NCBI GenBank assembly: GCA_002454505.1
Contig: DKJA01000192.1
Span: forward strand, 1-36,810
Direction of reading: 5' to 3'
From: Oxalobacteraceae bacterium UBA6704
Lineage (GTDB): Bacteria; Pseudomonadota; Gammaproteobacteria; Burkholderiales; Burkholderiaceae_D
DNA length: 36,810 nt
Position numbers and translations under genes: made by a program
Shown here: positions 8,094-16,542 of the stretch, piece by piece
Numbering within the stretch: position 1 is the first letter of the stretch
Layout of the letters: every line of letters begins with the position of its first letter
The notes under the pieces: generated by a model
Database searches by the model: none
Told to the model about the DNA's origin: nothing
The model's input: the letters and a program-made list of their open reading frames with translations, nothing else

Positions 8094-9671
8094 TCACCGG
8101 CGTTCGCGCCACCACAAGCCGAGCAGCGTGCCTACGAAGACAATCCCGAACGGCCAGGCCGGCAGCGATGCAGCCTGCCCGGCCGACGGTTGCGAGACTG
8201 GCAGATGGCGTGCCGCATACCGCGCCGTCGCCTGTTGCCGCAAGCCCGCCTGCCAGGCCGGCCAGTCGTTCGCGGCGTACACGTAGACCTGCGTTGCCGC
8301 CTCGCCGCTCCGCACGTTCAGCCATCCATTCTGCGCCGGCCACAGTGCCACGCATGCGGTGCCCGCACGCCGGGTCCAGCGCAGCGGCTGCGCACCCGCC
8401 TTGACGTTGCTGTCAGCCTTGATGCCCTGCGCGCAAACCTCCGTGCGCAGGCCCGGCACCGGCATCGGGTCGGGTACGTTCCAGGTCACCGGCTGCGGCG
8501 TGCCCTCGGCTGCGCGATCGAGCAAGCGCTGCCACCACTGGCCCAGCGCGGCCGGGGCCGTGATCGCGTGGCGGTGCCAGTCCGCCACGCCCAGCCACAG
8601 GATGCGGCCCTTGCCGCTGTCCTTCTGCCACAGCCACGGCTTGCCGTCGTCGTCGCGTGCGGCCACCGGCCAGGCGGTGGGCACGAACGATGCAGGGGCC
8701 AGCGCCAGCGTGGTGCCGTCGATGGCGAAGTGGCGAGTATCTTCCTTTTCGGTGGTGGTCGATTGCGCGGCCAGCGCGGGCCGCAGCACCTGCCACGCTC
8801 CCGGCTCGCGCGCGTTCCCGCCGAGAACCAGCAGCGCGCCGCCTCGCTCCACCTGGGCCAGCAAGGCCGCGCGCGCGCCGGGCTGCTGCTCGAACCATGC
8901 GGCATCGGCAACGATCAGGTTCGGCGCCGTTACGGGCGCGCTGGCCGCCTCGGTGCGCGACACGGCCTTGCCCAGCACCGTCTGCCAGTCGAGCACCGCA
9001 TTGCTATCGGCCAGCAGGCCGTTCAGCACCCGCGTATCGAACGACGGTGCGCCGAAGCGGCCGACCACCTGCAGCGGCACGGCCTCCACGATCCGCACCG
9101 GTACCGGGCCTTGCTGGATCACCTTGCCGGCGGCATCGACCAGGCGCGCCTGCAGCAGGATGTTTTCGGCAACGGGCGGCAGCCACTGCACGGCCAGCCG
9201 CGCAGCCGCATCCTGCGCCACTGCCTCGTCCAGCAACTGGCCGTTCTCCGCCAGCAGCTGCAACCGCCAGCCCGCCTGGGGACGACTACGCGTGACGGCC
9301 AGTGTCAACGTACGGCCCAGCGCCACGGCGCGGGGGAAGTCCAGGTCCAGCACATCCTGTTGCGGCGCCTGCCATTCGACGGGACGGGCCGGCAGGTCGC
9401 GCCACTCGGCATCGCGCAGGCCATGTCCTTCAACGCGCAGCTTGTCCGCTGCCGGCACCTGGAGCAGCGCGGTCTGCAGTGCTTGGTTGCGGTCGTCGGT
9501 GCGCAGCATCACGGTGCCGACGGCTTCCGGCACCGCGGCATGGTTCAGCAAGGCCGCCAGCGATGCGCCGGCACCCACCGCCAGCGCGGCATCGATCCAC
9601 CGCTTGCGGCGCAGGTACAGCAGCGCGCTGGCACCGCCCGTGACGGCAGCTGCAATGACGACCGGATTCAT
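8094..9671 (-). CDS. Membrane-anchored protein with amidotransferase-like domain, last gene of the Tld-MoxR operon
   Basis: 525 residues. The ATG overlaps the stop of the upstream gene (ATGA), which sets the start; a longer in-frame reading would only overlap the DUF4175-like gene. Two hydrophobic segments lie at the N terminus (about 3-20 and 25-45) and one near the C terminus (about 500-520), followed by WWRERR. The middle 430 residues are probably extracytoplasmic. They include APNLIVADAAWFEQQPGAR and GGALLVLGGN, which resemble the glutamine-amidotransferase-like domains of proteins near BatA/MoxR clusters, then GKGRILWLGVADWHRHA. No catalytic Cys-His pair of a true amidotransferase was recognised. 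I cannot name the family firmly. Its place in the operon suggests a structural or sensing part of an envelope complex. Confidence 0.8.
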   Translation of the reverse strand: MNPVVIAAAVTGGASALLYLRRKRWIDAALAVGAGASLAALLNHAAVPEAVGTVMLRTDDRNQALQTALLQVPAADKLRVEGHGLRDAEWRDLPARPVEWQAPQQDVLDLDFPRAVALGRTLTLAVTRSRPQAGWRLQLLAENGQLLDEAVAQDAAARLAVQWLPPVAENILLQARLVDAAGKVIQQGPVPVRIVEAVPLQVVGRFGAPSFDTRVLNGLLADSNAVLDWQTVLGKAVSRTEAASAPVTAPNLIVADAAWFEQQPGARAALLAQVERGGALLVLGGNAREPGAWQVLRPALAAQSTTTEKEDTRHFAIDGTTLALAPASFVPTAWPVAARDDDGKPWLWQKDSGKGRILWLGVADWHRHAITAPAALGQWWQRLLDRAAEGTPQPVTWNVPDPMPVPGLRTEVCAQGIKADSNVKAGAQPLRWTRRAGTACVALWPAQNGWLNVRSGEAATQVYVYAANDWPAWQAGLRQQATARYAARHLPVSQPSAGQAASLPAWPFGIVFVGTLLGLWWRERR

Positions 9672-11665
9672 CGCGCCTCCCTGCCCTGCCACGCGCGGCC
9701 AAACGGAGTATCCGCTTCCGGCTTCGCCTGCAGCACGACCGGTGCCTGCGTCAGCGTGCTGCGCAGCCAGGCCGCCAGCGGGCCGCGGCAGGCGGCGCAA
9801 CCGTCCGCCACATCCTGCACCGACCGCTGCGCTGCCAGGCGCTGTTCTTCATTGCCGATCTGCGCGACCGCCTCGCGGGCGGTGCGTGTCCACAAAGCCG
9901 GCAAAGGCGTACCGCCGGACAGCGCCTGCACGAGTGCGCGCACGTCGGCAGGAATTTCATCGTTTGCCTTCCGCTGCGCGCGTTTCGTGCTCTGCGCGCC
10001 GGCCATGTCGCCGCTCATCCGCTTTTCTTCCTTGATGGCCGGCGGCTCGAAGGCGGCGCGATGCAGGTACAGCCGCTCGGCCTGCTGCAGTTCCTTGATC
10101 GCCGCCAGCGCCTTGTATTCCGGCGGCAGCGCATCCTTCGGCGCGATCGCCCGCAGGCCCTTCTCGGCATCCCACATCGCGGCAATCGCGCGCTTCAGCA
10201 GCGCCTTGGTTTGCGGGTCGAAGATCGTGGCGTTGTCTTCCACGTCGTGGGCATGGCCGAACATCGCCGCCATATTGGTGTTGGCGTTCATCTCGTGGTC
10301 GTGTTCCTCGGCACCGTGGCCATGTTCCGCTTCCTCGCCGAACAGCGTGGATTCTTCGCCGAGGAAGGCGCCGTAGCGGCGGCGCAGGTGGGCCTGGTCG
10401 TCGGCGATGCGCTCGCTGCGGTCCCGCGCCTCGGCGGCGGGCAGCTTCCGGCTGCCTCGCATGTCGGCGATCAGCTGTTCCGTATCGATGATGATCTGCC
10501 GCTGGCTGCGCAGGTTCTCCGGCTTCACCATGCTGGGCAGCGCGGACGAATCGAGCGCCTCCGCTTCCGGCCCGGGCAAGCGCAAGGTGTAGGTGGGCGA
10601 CTGTGCCGTGTGCGGATGCTCGGGCGAGTTGTCGGTGGCGCGCACGAAGAAATACAGTTCGTCGCCCGGCTCCATGCCCAGCTCGGCCAGCGACCATGCC
10701 TTCTGCCAGCTGCGCCTGCGGGGATCGGCCGATTGCGGCAGCGGCACTTCGCGGTCGGAGAACTTGATGTTCTCGCCGCTGCCGCGCGCCAGCGTCAGGT
10801 GCAGCGTGGCGCGGGCGATGCCGTAATCGTCGCTGGCACCGACAGAAATTTTTACCGATGCGCCGGGCACCAGCACCTGCACGGCTTCCACCGGCGCCGT
10901 CACGGATACGACGGGCGGCTGGTCCGGCGTCACGCGGATCGTGTAGCGCTGCTGCGGCTTGCCGGCCAGGCGCCACGTCGTCGAATCGACGGCACGCCAG
11001 GTCGCACAGCCGTCCTTCGGCTGCGGCGTGCTGCCGTCGCCCAGCTCCACCTTGCCGGTGCCGCACCAGCTCACCGTGCTGTATTGCGGCACCTGCAGAT
11101 CCTTCGGTGCCGTGTCATACGGCTTGGCACCCGTGTAGGCAGGCGGCGCGATCTTCATCAGCATCGCCTGCACAGCCGGTTTGGCTGCGGCAGCTGGTGC
11201 CACCGTAACCGACTGCGGCGCGGCGGGCTGCATCAGCCACAGCGCGGCGGCAGCCACGCAGGACAACGCAAACGGCCACGGTGCGATGCGGCTACGCTGA
11301 TGCGCGATGGCGCGGTACTGCAATGCATCCACGGCCTCGACGCGGCGCTCCAGCCGCGCGCGCTGCAAGCGGGCGATCGGCGACGATGGTTCCTGCGCCA
11401 GCAGCGCGCTGCTGTCTTCCAGCACGGGCATCGCTTCATCCAGCCAGCGCGGCCAGCTTGCCGCGATACGGCGGCGCCACGTGTACGCATCCCATGCCGC
11501 CCAGCCCACTGCTGCGGCCAGCACGGCGAAACCGGCGGCCGGGTGCTCATGCAGCACCGCCAGCGGCGGCACCAGCGGCGCCAGCCGCCACGGCAGGCGG
11601 CGGCGCCCGATGGCGCGTTCGAGGCGGCGGCGGATGCCGGCCTTCAGGTCAGCGTCGGCGTGCAT
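9668..11665 (-). CDS. DUF4175-like membrane protein with His-rich segment
   Basis: 665 residues. I chose the ATG giving MHADADLKAG, which overlaps the upstream gene by 17 bases; the longer frame merely shadows that gene. Hydrophobic segments lie at about 28-58 (probably two short spans) and 129-146. A large extracytoplasmic part follows, with an Ig-like beta region (TPDQPPVVSVTAPVEAVQV, SDDYGIARATLHL, ELYFFVRATDNS). A long helical region with charged repeats starts at about 385. Residues 448-473 are rich in His, Asp and Glu (six His, as in EHGHGAEEHDHE and FGHAHD), a likely metal-binding stretch. The last 130 residues include CAAC. The layout matches DUF4175-type proteins found beside MoxR/DUF58/BatA genes. 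Role unknown; a scaffold in the periplasm is plausible. Confidence 0.8.
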   Translation of the reverse strand: MHADADLKAGIRRRLERAIGRRRLPWRLAPLVPPLAVLHEHPAAGFAVLAAAVGWAAWDAYTWRRRIAASWPRWLDEAMPVLEDSSALLAQEPSSPIARLQRARLERRVEAVDALQYRAIAHQRSRIAPWPFALSCVAAAALWLMQPAAPQSVTVAPAAAAKPAVQAMLMKIAPPAYTGAKPYDTAPKDLQVPQYSTVSWCGTGKVELGDGSTPQPKDGCATWRAVDSTTWRLAGKPQQRYTIRVTPDQPPVVSVTAPVEAVQVLVPGASVKISVGASDDYGIARATLHLTLARGSGENIKFSDREVPLPQSADPRRRSWQKAWSLAELGMEPGDELYFFVRATDNSPEHPHTAQSPTYTLRLPGPEAEALDSSALPSMVKPENLRSQRQIIIDTEQLIADMRGSRKLPAAEARDRSERIADDQAHLRRRYGAFLGEESTLFGEEAEHGHGAEEHDHEMNANTNMAAMFGHAHDVEDNATIFDPQTKALLKRAIAAMWDAEKGLRAIAPKDALPPEYKALAAIKELQQAERLYLHRAAFEPPAIKEEKRMSGDMAGAQSTKRAQRKANDEIPADVRALVQALSGGTPLPALWTRTAREAVAQIGNEEQRLAAQRSVQDVADGCAACRGPLAAWLRSTLTQAPVVLQAKPEADTPFGRAWQGREAR

Positions 11666-12659
11666 GGGCCACCAGTCGTTCGAGGAGGAACAGCGCAACG
11701 AGGGCCCAGGCCAGCCAGTCGGCCGGCGCCTTGCCGGGCAGCGGCAGCGGACCGCTGCGCTGCGGGCTGATTGCCTGGGCCGCCATTGCATACGGTTGCG
11801 AAGGTGCCGTCAGCGCCTGCCATGCGCCGTACAGCTGCAGCGCTTCGTCCGCATTCGCGGGCGGCCACGGCATGCCGGTCCACACGCGGCCCTGCGGCGT
11901 ATCGGCAAACGCCAGCGTGAGTTCGCCGGCGCGGACCTTGGTGCCGGCGGAGGCCGTCACGCGCCACCAGTGCTGCGCCTTCCACGTTGCGGGCGGCGCT
12001 TCCGCGCGGTCCCATACGATCAGTTCCGTAGCGGCCGTGGGTGCCTCGGCAATGTCGTAACGCTGGCCGGTGCTGGCAAACGCGGCAAACAGCGCTCGCC
12101 ATTTCTCTTCGTGCCCGGGCGTCGTTGCCAGGACCACGCGATGCATCGCGGCGGCCGGTGCAGCCGCAGCAGCCGGCGCAAAACGGAAATCGACCGCCCG
12201 CGCCAGCGATGGCGGCGTGGCCGGCATCGCGACTGAACCGTCGCGCGCCAGCACCAGCAGCCGTGCGCCTTCGCGCCACTCGTGTTCGTGACGGGGCAGC
12301 CACGCCAGCACATCGGCCGGCAGCGGCAGCGTCGTGGCGGAATTCATGTTCGCGGCGGCGATCTGCTTCTGCACCCAGTCCGCATCGAGCGCCTGGTCGG
12401 CCAACACCGTATCGCCGCGCCACGGCGCGATGGTCACGGCCAGCCATGCGATCAGTACGGTCAATAGCAATAGCCGCAACACCAGCAGCACGATATCGAC
12501 CCAGCGCCACACGCGCATCTGCTGCGGCGCGGACGATGGCAGGAACCGCGCCGTCGCCAGCAGTTCGGACGCGGTGCGTTGCCGCTTCTGGCGATGCCAC
12601 AGGATGGGCAGCAGCAGGACCGGCAGCGCGAGCCACCACAGCGGTTGCAGGCTCGTCAT
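11649..12659 (-). CDS. BatA-type N-terminal-domain membrane protein
   Basis: 336 residues starting at the ATG that overlaps the DUF58 stop (ATGA). The N terminus has the BatA/aerotolerance-regulator signature: a first membrane span (6-21), a basic loop with RTASELLATARFLPSSAP, then a second span (54-76). The middle is extracytoplasmic and would correspond to a degenerate vWA-like domain; no DxSxS motif is present. A third span lies at about 312-328 before the basic C terminus AHARRR. BatA proteins work beside MoxR ATPases and DUF58 proteins in the envelope, and their exact chemistry is poorly known. The gene overlaps both neighbours, so translation is coupled. Confidence 0.83.
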   Translation of the reverse strand: MTSLQPLWWLALPVLLLPILWHRQKRQRTASELLATARFLPSSAPQQMRVWRWVDIVLLVLRLLLLTVLIAWLAVTIAPWRGDTVLADQALDADWVQKQIAAANMNSATTLPLPADVLAWLPRHEHEWREGARLLVLARDGSVAMPATPPSLARAVDFRFAPAAAAAPAAAMHRVVLATTPGHEEKWRALFAAFASTGQRYDIAEAPTAATELIVWDRAEAPPATWKAQHWWRVTASAGTKVRAGELTLAFADTPQGRVWTGMPWPPANADEALQLYGAWQALTAPSQPYAMAAQAISPQRSGPLPLPGKAPADWLAWALVALFLLERLVAHARRR

Positions 12660-13543
12660 CCGCGCACTCCCGGCACGCGCAGCCACGCCCGCAATGCGGC
12701 TTCCAGCGGTTGCTCGATGCGTGCACGCGTCAGCGGGATATCGGCCTGGCGGCAGGCCGCCGCCACGCCATCGAAATGCTCGCCCAGCGCGGCGCGGTAC
12801 GCTTCCCGGTCCGCCGGCTGCAACCGGTGCAGACCCTCGTCTCCTTCGCGGTCGCGGTATGCCACGCCCGATTGGAAACTCGCATCGATCTCCGCCTGCG
12901 TGGACAAGGCCAGCAGCCGCACATCGTGCCGCAACGTGCGCAGGCGCTTCAGCGCGTGCGACAGCGGCGATGGCCAGTCCAGGCAGTCGGAGACGGCAAA
13001 CACCAGCGCCGGCGACAGCGCGGACCGCAATGCCGGCCGCAACGCTTCTTCATCCGGCAACGCACCGCTGGCCGTGACCCGGGCCAATGCGGCAAAGACC
13101 CGCTGCAACTGCCGCGGCCCGCGTGAAGGCTGCGTCACCTCCACCTTGCCGTCGCGGCAGACGACGAGGCCGAACGCATCGCCCTGCCGCTGCGCGATCG
13201 CCGCCACGCAGGCCAGCGCCGTGCGGGCGAACCACAGTTTGTCCAGCCCTTCCACCGCGTAGCTGGGTTCCGCCATCGACGCGCTGGCATCGAGCCACAG
13301 CCAGGCGGCCACGTGGCTGTCGCGTTCCGCCTCGCGCACATAGTATCGGTCGGCGCGGGCCAGCAGCTTCCAGTCCACGCGGCGCCATTCGTCGCCCGGC
13401 GCGTAGGCACGGTATTCGGAGAATTCCACGCCGGCGCCCCGCTCGCGGCCGGCATGGATGCCATGGCCGAGCCCCGCCAGCACGTGGCGGATCACGAGGT
13501 CGAGATTGGCGGCATGGGCCACCAGTGCGGGGATCTGCAACAT
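12656..13543 (-). CDS. DUF58 protein (vWA-like, MoxR partner)
   Basis: 295 residues with the DUF58 hallmark EYRAYAPGDEWRRVDWKLLAR (core YAPGDEWRRVDW, about 46-58), followed by WLWLDASASM. DASAS (85-89) is a DxSxS metal-ion-dependent adhesion-site motif, so the vWA fold probably binds a divalent metal. There is no signal peptide or membrane span, which suggests a cytoplasmic partner of the MoxR ATPase encoded 19 bases upstream. MoxR/vWA pairs act as chaperone-like remodelling systems in the known cases. No clear Shine-Dalgarno sequence precedes the ATG, so coupling to the MoxR gene is likely. The stop overlaps the next start by ATGA. Confidence 0.92.
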   Translation of the reverse strand: MLQIPALVAHAANLDLVIRHVLAGLGHGIHAGRERGAGVEFSEYRAYAPGDEWRRVDWKLLARADRYYVREAERDSHVAAWLWLDASASMAEPSYAVEGLDKLWFARTALACVAAIAQRQGDAFGLVVCRDGKVEVTQPSRGPRQLQRVFAALARVTASGALPDEEALRPALRSALSPALVFAVSDCLDWPSPLSHALKRLRTLRHDVRLLALSTQAEIDASFQSGVAYRDREGDEGLHRLQPADREAYRAALGEHFDGVAAACRQADIPLTRARIEQPLEAALRAWLRVPGVRG

Positions 13544-13562
13544 GAAATCGATGACGTCGGCG

Positions 13563-14558
13563 TTATTCCGGGCGGATCTGCTCGACGAGTTTGCCCAGGA
13601 TGTCGGCCATCAGGATGCCGTCCGCCTCCGCCTCGAAATTACGCAGCACGCGGTGCGCCAGCACGGGCAGCAGCATCGCGGCGATATCGTCGCGGGTGAC
13701 GGCCAGCCGGCCCTGCATCAGCGCGCGCGCCTTCGACGCCAGCACCAGCGACTGGCCGGCACGGGGGCCGGCGCCCCAGCCCACATGCTTTTTCACCGCA
13801 TCCACCGTGGTCTCGGCCGGGCGCGTGGCCCGTACCAGCCGCGTGGCCCAGCGCAGCAGGTGCTCGCCGATCTGGATCTCGCGCACCAGCGCCTGCAGCT
13901 GCAGCAGCGCTTCGACGTCCATCGCCGGTGGCGCGTCCTTCAACGCGCCATGCGTGGTGGCGGACACCATGCGCATCTCTTCGTCTTCCGTCGGATAACC
14001 GACGTCGATGCGCAGCAGGAAGCGGTCCAGCTGCGCTTCCGGCAGCGGATACGTGCCGGCCTGCTCGATGGGATTCTGCGTCGCCAGCACGAAGAACGGC
14101 TTCGGCAGTTTATGGGTCTGGCCGGCGAACGTGACGGAGCGTTCCTGCATCGCCTCGAGCAGGGCCGACTGCGTCTTCGGCGGCGCGCGGTTGATCTCGT
14201 CCGCCAGCAGCACCTGCGTAAACACGGGGCCCGGCTGGAAGCGGAACTCGCGCTTCTTCGTTGCCGTGTCTTCTTCCAGGATCTCGGTGCCGACGATATC
14301 GGACGGCATCAGGTCCGGCGTGAACTGCACGCGGTTGAAGCGCATGTCGGTGGCCTGCGCCAGCGATTTCACCAGCAGCGTCTTGCCCAGGCCCGGCACG
14401 CCTTCGACCAGTGCGTGGCCGCCGGCCAGCAGGCAGATGACCAGCGACTCGATCACGTGCTGCTGGCCGATGATCACGCTGCTCATGCTGCTTTTCAGCG
14501 CCGCCACTTTCGCGCTCAGCGCGCCGATCTCGTTTTCGTTCCAGCTGCTCTCTGCCAC
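13563..14558 (-). CDS. MoxR-family AAA+ ATPase
   Basis: 331 residues. The Walker A box is GVPGLGKT (53-60), Walker B is VLLADE (116-121) followed by INRAPPKTQSALLEAMQE, and sensor 1 is ATQNP (159-163). The AAA lid domain follows with GAGPRAGQSLVLASKARAL. MoxR ATPases form rings that remodel or activate partner proteins, usually through a vWA-domain adaptor, here the downstream DUF58 protein. The start codon is GTG, supported by a GGGAG site seven to eight bases before it, and it begins one base after the stop of the DUF4159 gene. All motifs are intact. Confidence 0.96.
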   Translation of the reverse strand: MAESSWNENEIGALSAKVAALKSSMSSVIIGQQHVIESLVICLLAGGHALVEGVPGLGKTLLVKSLAQATDMRFNRVQFTPDLMPSDIVGTEILEEDTATKKREFRFQPGPVFTQVLLADEINRAPPKTQSALLEAMQERSVTFAGQTHKLPKPFFVLATQNPIEQAGTYPLPEAQLDRFLLRIDVGYPTEDEEMRMVSATTHGALKDAPPAMDVEALLQLQALVREIQIGEHLLRWATRLVRATRPAETTVDAVKKHVGWGAGPRAGQSLVLASKARALMQGRLAVTRDDIAAMLLPVLAHRVLRNFEAEADGILMADILGKLVEQIRPE

Positions 14559-14559
14559 G

Positions 14560-15183
14560 CTAGGCTCCCAATGCGTATTGAATGATGTTGACCGCGAAGC
14601 GCGTGTTGTCGATCGCCAGCCACCGCTTGTTGCGGAAGTCGTAATCCCACTCGCAGCCGTAATCCTTGTTGCTGTACAAAACCCCGATGCGCCCGTTGAC
14701 TTCGATCGCCTGCAGATACTCGTGCACCAGGTCGTCGCCCCAGCCGTTCAGCTCCATGCCCGTGTTGGGCGGACCGTCCTCGAACTTGAAGAAGCACGAG
14801 TACAGCGGGTGGTTGTTCGGGATTTTCTTCAGCGCCTTCGCGCCGAACGTGCGCGCCATCTCCGCCTCGAACGACTTGGCGAACAGGCCGTCGATGTCGT
14901 GGTTGCAGTCGTCGACGAAGACGAAGCCGCCGCCCTTCACGTAGCGCTCGAAGTTCTTCCGCTCGGCCGCCGTGAACTGCACCAGCCGGTGGCCGGCCAG
15001 GTAGCAGAACGGCGCTTCCAGCATCTTCGGGTCGGACAGCGCCACGATGCGTTCGACCGTGTCGACCCGCAGCGTGGTGTATTCGACGAGCGAATTGAGC
15101 ACATTGCTCGGCATGCGGATGTCCACGTCCCAGTCGCCCGATTCGTACGTGAGGCGCGTGAAATAGAAATCGTATGCCGCCAA
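14560..15183 (-). CDS. DUF4159-domain protein
   Basis: 207 residues from a TTG start. TTG is chosen because AAGGGG lies seven bases upstream, the preceding gene's TAA is 11 bases away, and there is no ATG or GTG in frame at the right place. The sequence begins AAYDFYFTRLTYESGDWDVD and contains LSDPKMLEAPFCYLAGH, YVKGGGFVFVDDCNHD (about 113-128) and the end WLAIDNTRFAVNIIQYALGA. This is the DUF4159 pattern with an amidotransferase-like fold, normally found at the end of large BatA/DUF58 cluster proteins and here free-standing. There is no signal or span. It lies between the TldE-like gene and MoxR. Biochemical role unknown. Confidence 0.88.
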   Translation of the reverse strand: MAAYDFYFTRLTYESGDWDVDIRMPSNVLNSLVEYTTLRVDTVERIVALSDPKMLEAPFCYLAGHRLVQFTAAERKNFERYVKGGGFVFVDDCNHDIDGLFAKSFEAEMARTFGAKALKKIPNNHPLYSCFFKFEDGPPNTGMELNGWGDDLVHEYLQAIEVNGRIGVLYSNKDYGCEWDYDFRNKRWLAIDNTRFAVNIIQYALGA

Positions 15184-15194
15184 CGTGAAACCCC

Positions 15195-16529
15195 TTACAC
15201 CGCGTCCGACAGCGACGTGAAGTTGAAGTCGCGCACCCGCATCGCCGGGATCATCATGCGGCGGCGCGTGCCGTCGCCGATCAGCATCGGCTTGCCCAGT
15301 TCGTCGATATTGTTCAGCATGACGACGGGACTTTCGTTGAAGCGGAAATTCTTGATCGGGTGCTTGATCTTGCCGTTCTCGATGTAGAACGTGCCGTCGC
15401 GCGTCAGGCCCGTCAGCAGCACCGACTGCGGATCGACCATGCGGATGTACCACGTGCGCGTGACCAGCACGCCCTTCTTCGTCTCGGCGATCAGCTGTTC
15501 CGTGGATTTGCTGCCGCCCGCCATGATGATGTTGCCGTGATCGGCGACGGCCGGCCGGCCCGACTTCGTGGCCCAGTAGCGATCCGTCTCCAGCGACGCC
15601 ACATTGCCATTTTTGATCAGGTCCATCCGCTGGCGCGCCATCATCGACTCCGGCGCCCACGGCAGCACGGGCGCATCGACGTCCCACGGGTCGGCCCACA
15701 CATTGACCTTCTCGTCGAACAGACGGTCGCCCAGCCGGTTGCCGCCGCCCTTCTTCGCCAGGAAGCTGCGGCCCTCGTCAGCGCGGCGCGCATCGAAGGC
15801 ATTGAACATGAAGCTCAGCATGTCCGACGAAGCATTCGGCTCCAGCACCACCGTGTAGCGGCCCGGCTCGATCGCCTTGGCTTCCACCGACCGCAGCGCC
15901 TTCTCGATGGCGATGTCGGACGCGGCGCGCGCATCGAATGTCTTCGGATCGTAGGCGGAGCGGTTGACCCAGCCGGAACCGCGGCCGTCTTCCGTGCGTG
16001 TCGTCACGGTGAAGTTCAGGCTGGCCAGTTCCTGGTAGCCGAACACGCCGTTCGAGTTGGCCACGCATTCGAACCCCACGTGGTCCGCGAAGAAGCCCGC
16101 CGCGACGAGGCCCTTCTTGCGCGCCGCGTCGATGCTCTGGAACGCCACTTCGGCGCGGTAGTCCGGGTCGAAGGCGTTGGCATTCGGATTGAACGTCAAC
16201 GAAGCCTTGAAATCCTGCTTCGCGACAGCCGGCATGAACTCCGGGTTCTCCGGCGCCAGCCGGGCCACTTCCTCGGCGCGGCGCACGGCTTTTTCCAGCG
16301 ACTTGTCGTCGAACTCGTTGACGGTGGCGGTGCCCTGGCGCTTGCCGAAGGCCACCGACACGGTCAGCTGCGTGTCTTCCACCAGGCCGGCCGTCGATAC
16401 GCTGTTGCGCGCATAGCGCACATTGCCCTTGCGCGCGCCGGAGATCGACACACGGCATTCGTCTGCTTTCGTCAGCGCCATCACCTTGCCGGTGATGCGC
16501 TGCGCTTGGTCCTTGTCCAGTAATTTCAT
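15195..16529 (-). CDS. TldE/PmbA-like protease partner subunit, copy 1
   Basis: 444 residues, the normal PmbA/TldE length, with conserved stretches DECRVSISGARKGNVRYARNSVST (core GNVRYARNSVST), NEFDDKSLEKAVRRAEEVARLAPENPEF, and HGNIIMAGGSKSTEQLIAETKKGVLVTR near 330. It lacks the HExxxH metal motif, as TldE does. In known TldD/TldE pairs the metalloprotease site is in TldD, and TldE completes a hollow heterodimer that trims unfolded peptides. The ATG lies 13 bases after the paired TldD-like gene, with a weak GGAAAG site. There is no signal peptide although the partner has one. It is highly similar to the copy at 18232-19569; a stretch of about 150 bases near 15340-15480 is almost base-identical to 18380-18520. 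Confidence 0.93.
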   Translation of the reverse strand: MKLLDKDQAQRITGKVMALTKADECRVSISGARKGNVRYARNSVSTAGLVEDTQLTVSVAFGKRQGTATVNEFDDKSLEKAVRRAEEVARLAPENPEFMPAVAKQDFKASLTFNPNANAFDPDYRAEVAFQSIDAARKKGLVAAGFFADHVGFECVANSNGVFGYQELASLNFTVTTRTEDGRGSGWVNRSAYDPKTFDARAASDIAIEKALRSVEAKAIEPGRYTVVLEPNASSDMLSFMFNAFDARRADEGRSFLAKKGGGNRLGDRLFDEKVNVWADPWDVDAPVLPWAPESMMARQRMDLIKNGNVASLETDRYWATKSGRPAVADHGNIIMAGGSKSTEQLIAETKKGVLVTRTWYIRMVDPQSVLLTGLTRDGTFYIENGKIKHPIKNFRFNESPVVMLNNIDELGKPMLIGDGTRRRMMIPAMRVRDFNFTSLSDAV

Positions 16530-16542
16530 CGGTGCTTTCCGG

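Noticed and set aside
10061..11770. Long plus-strand frame opposite the DUF4175-like gene
   Set aside because: Shadow frame: rich in Arg, His and Gln, no ribosome site, and it conflicts with a tightly packed operon on the other strand.
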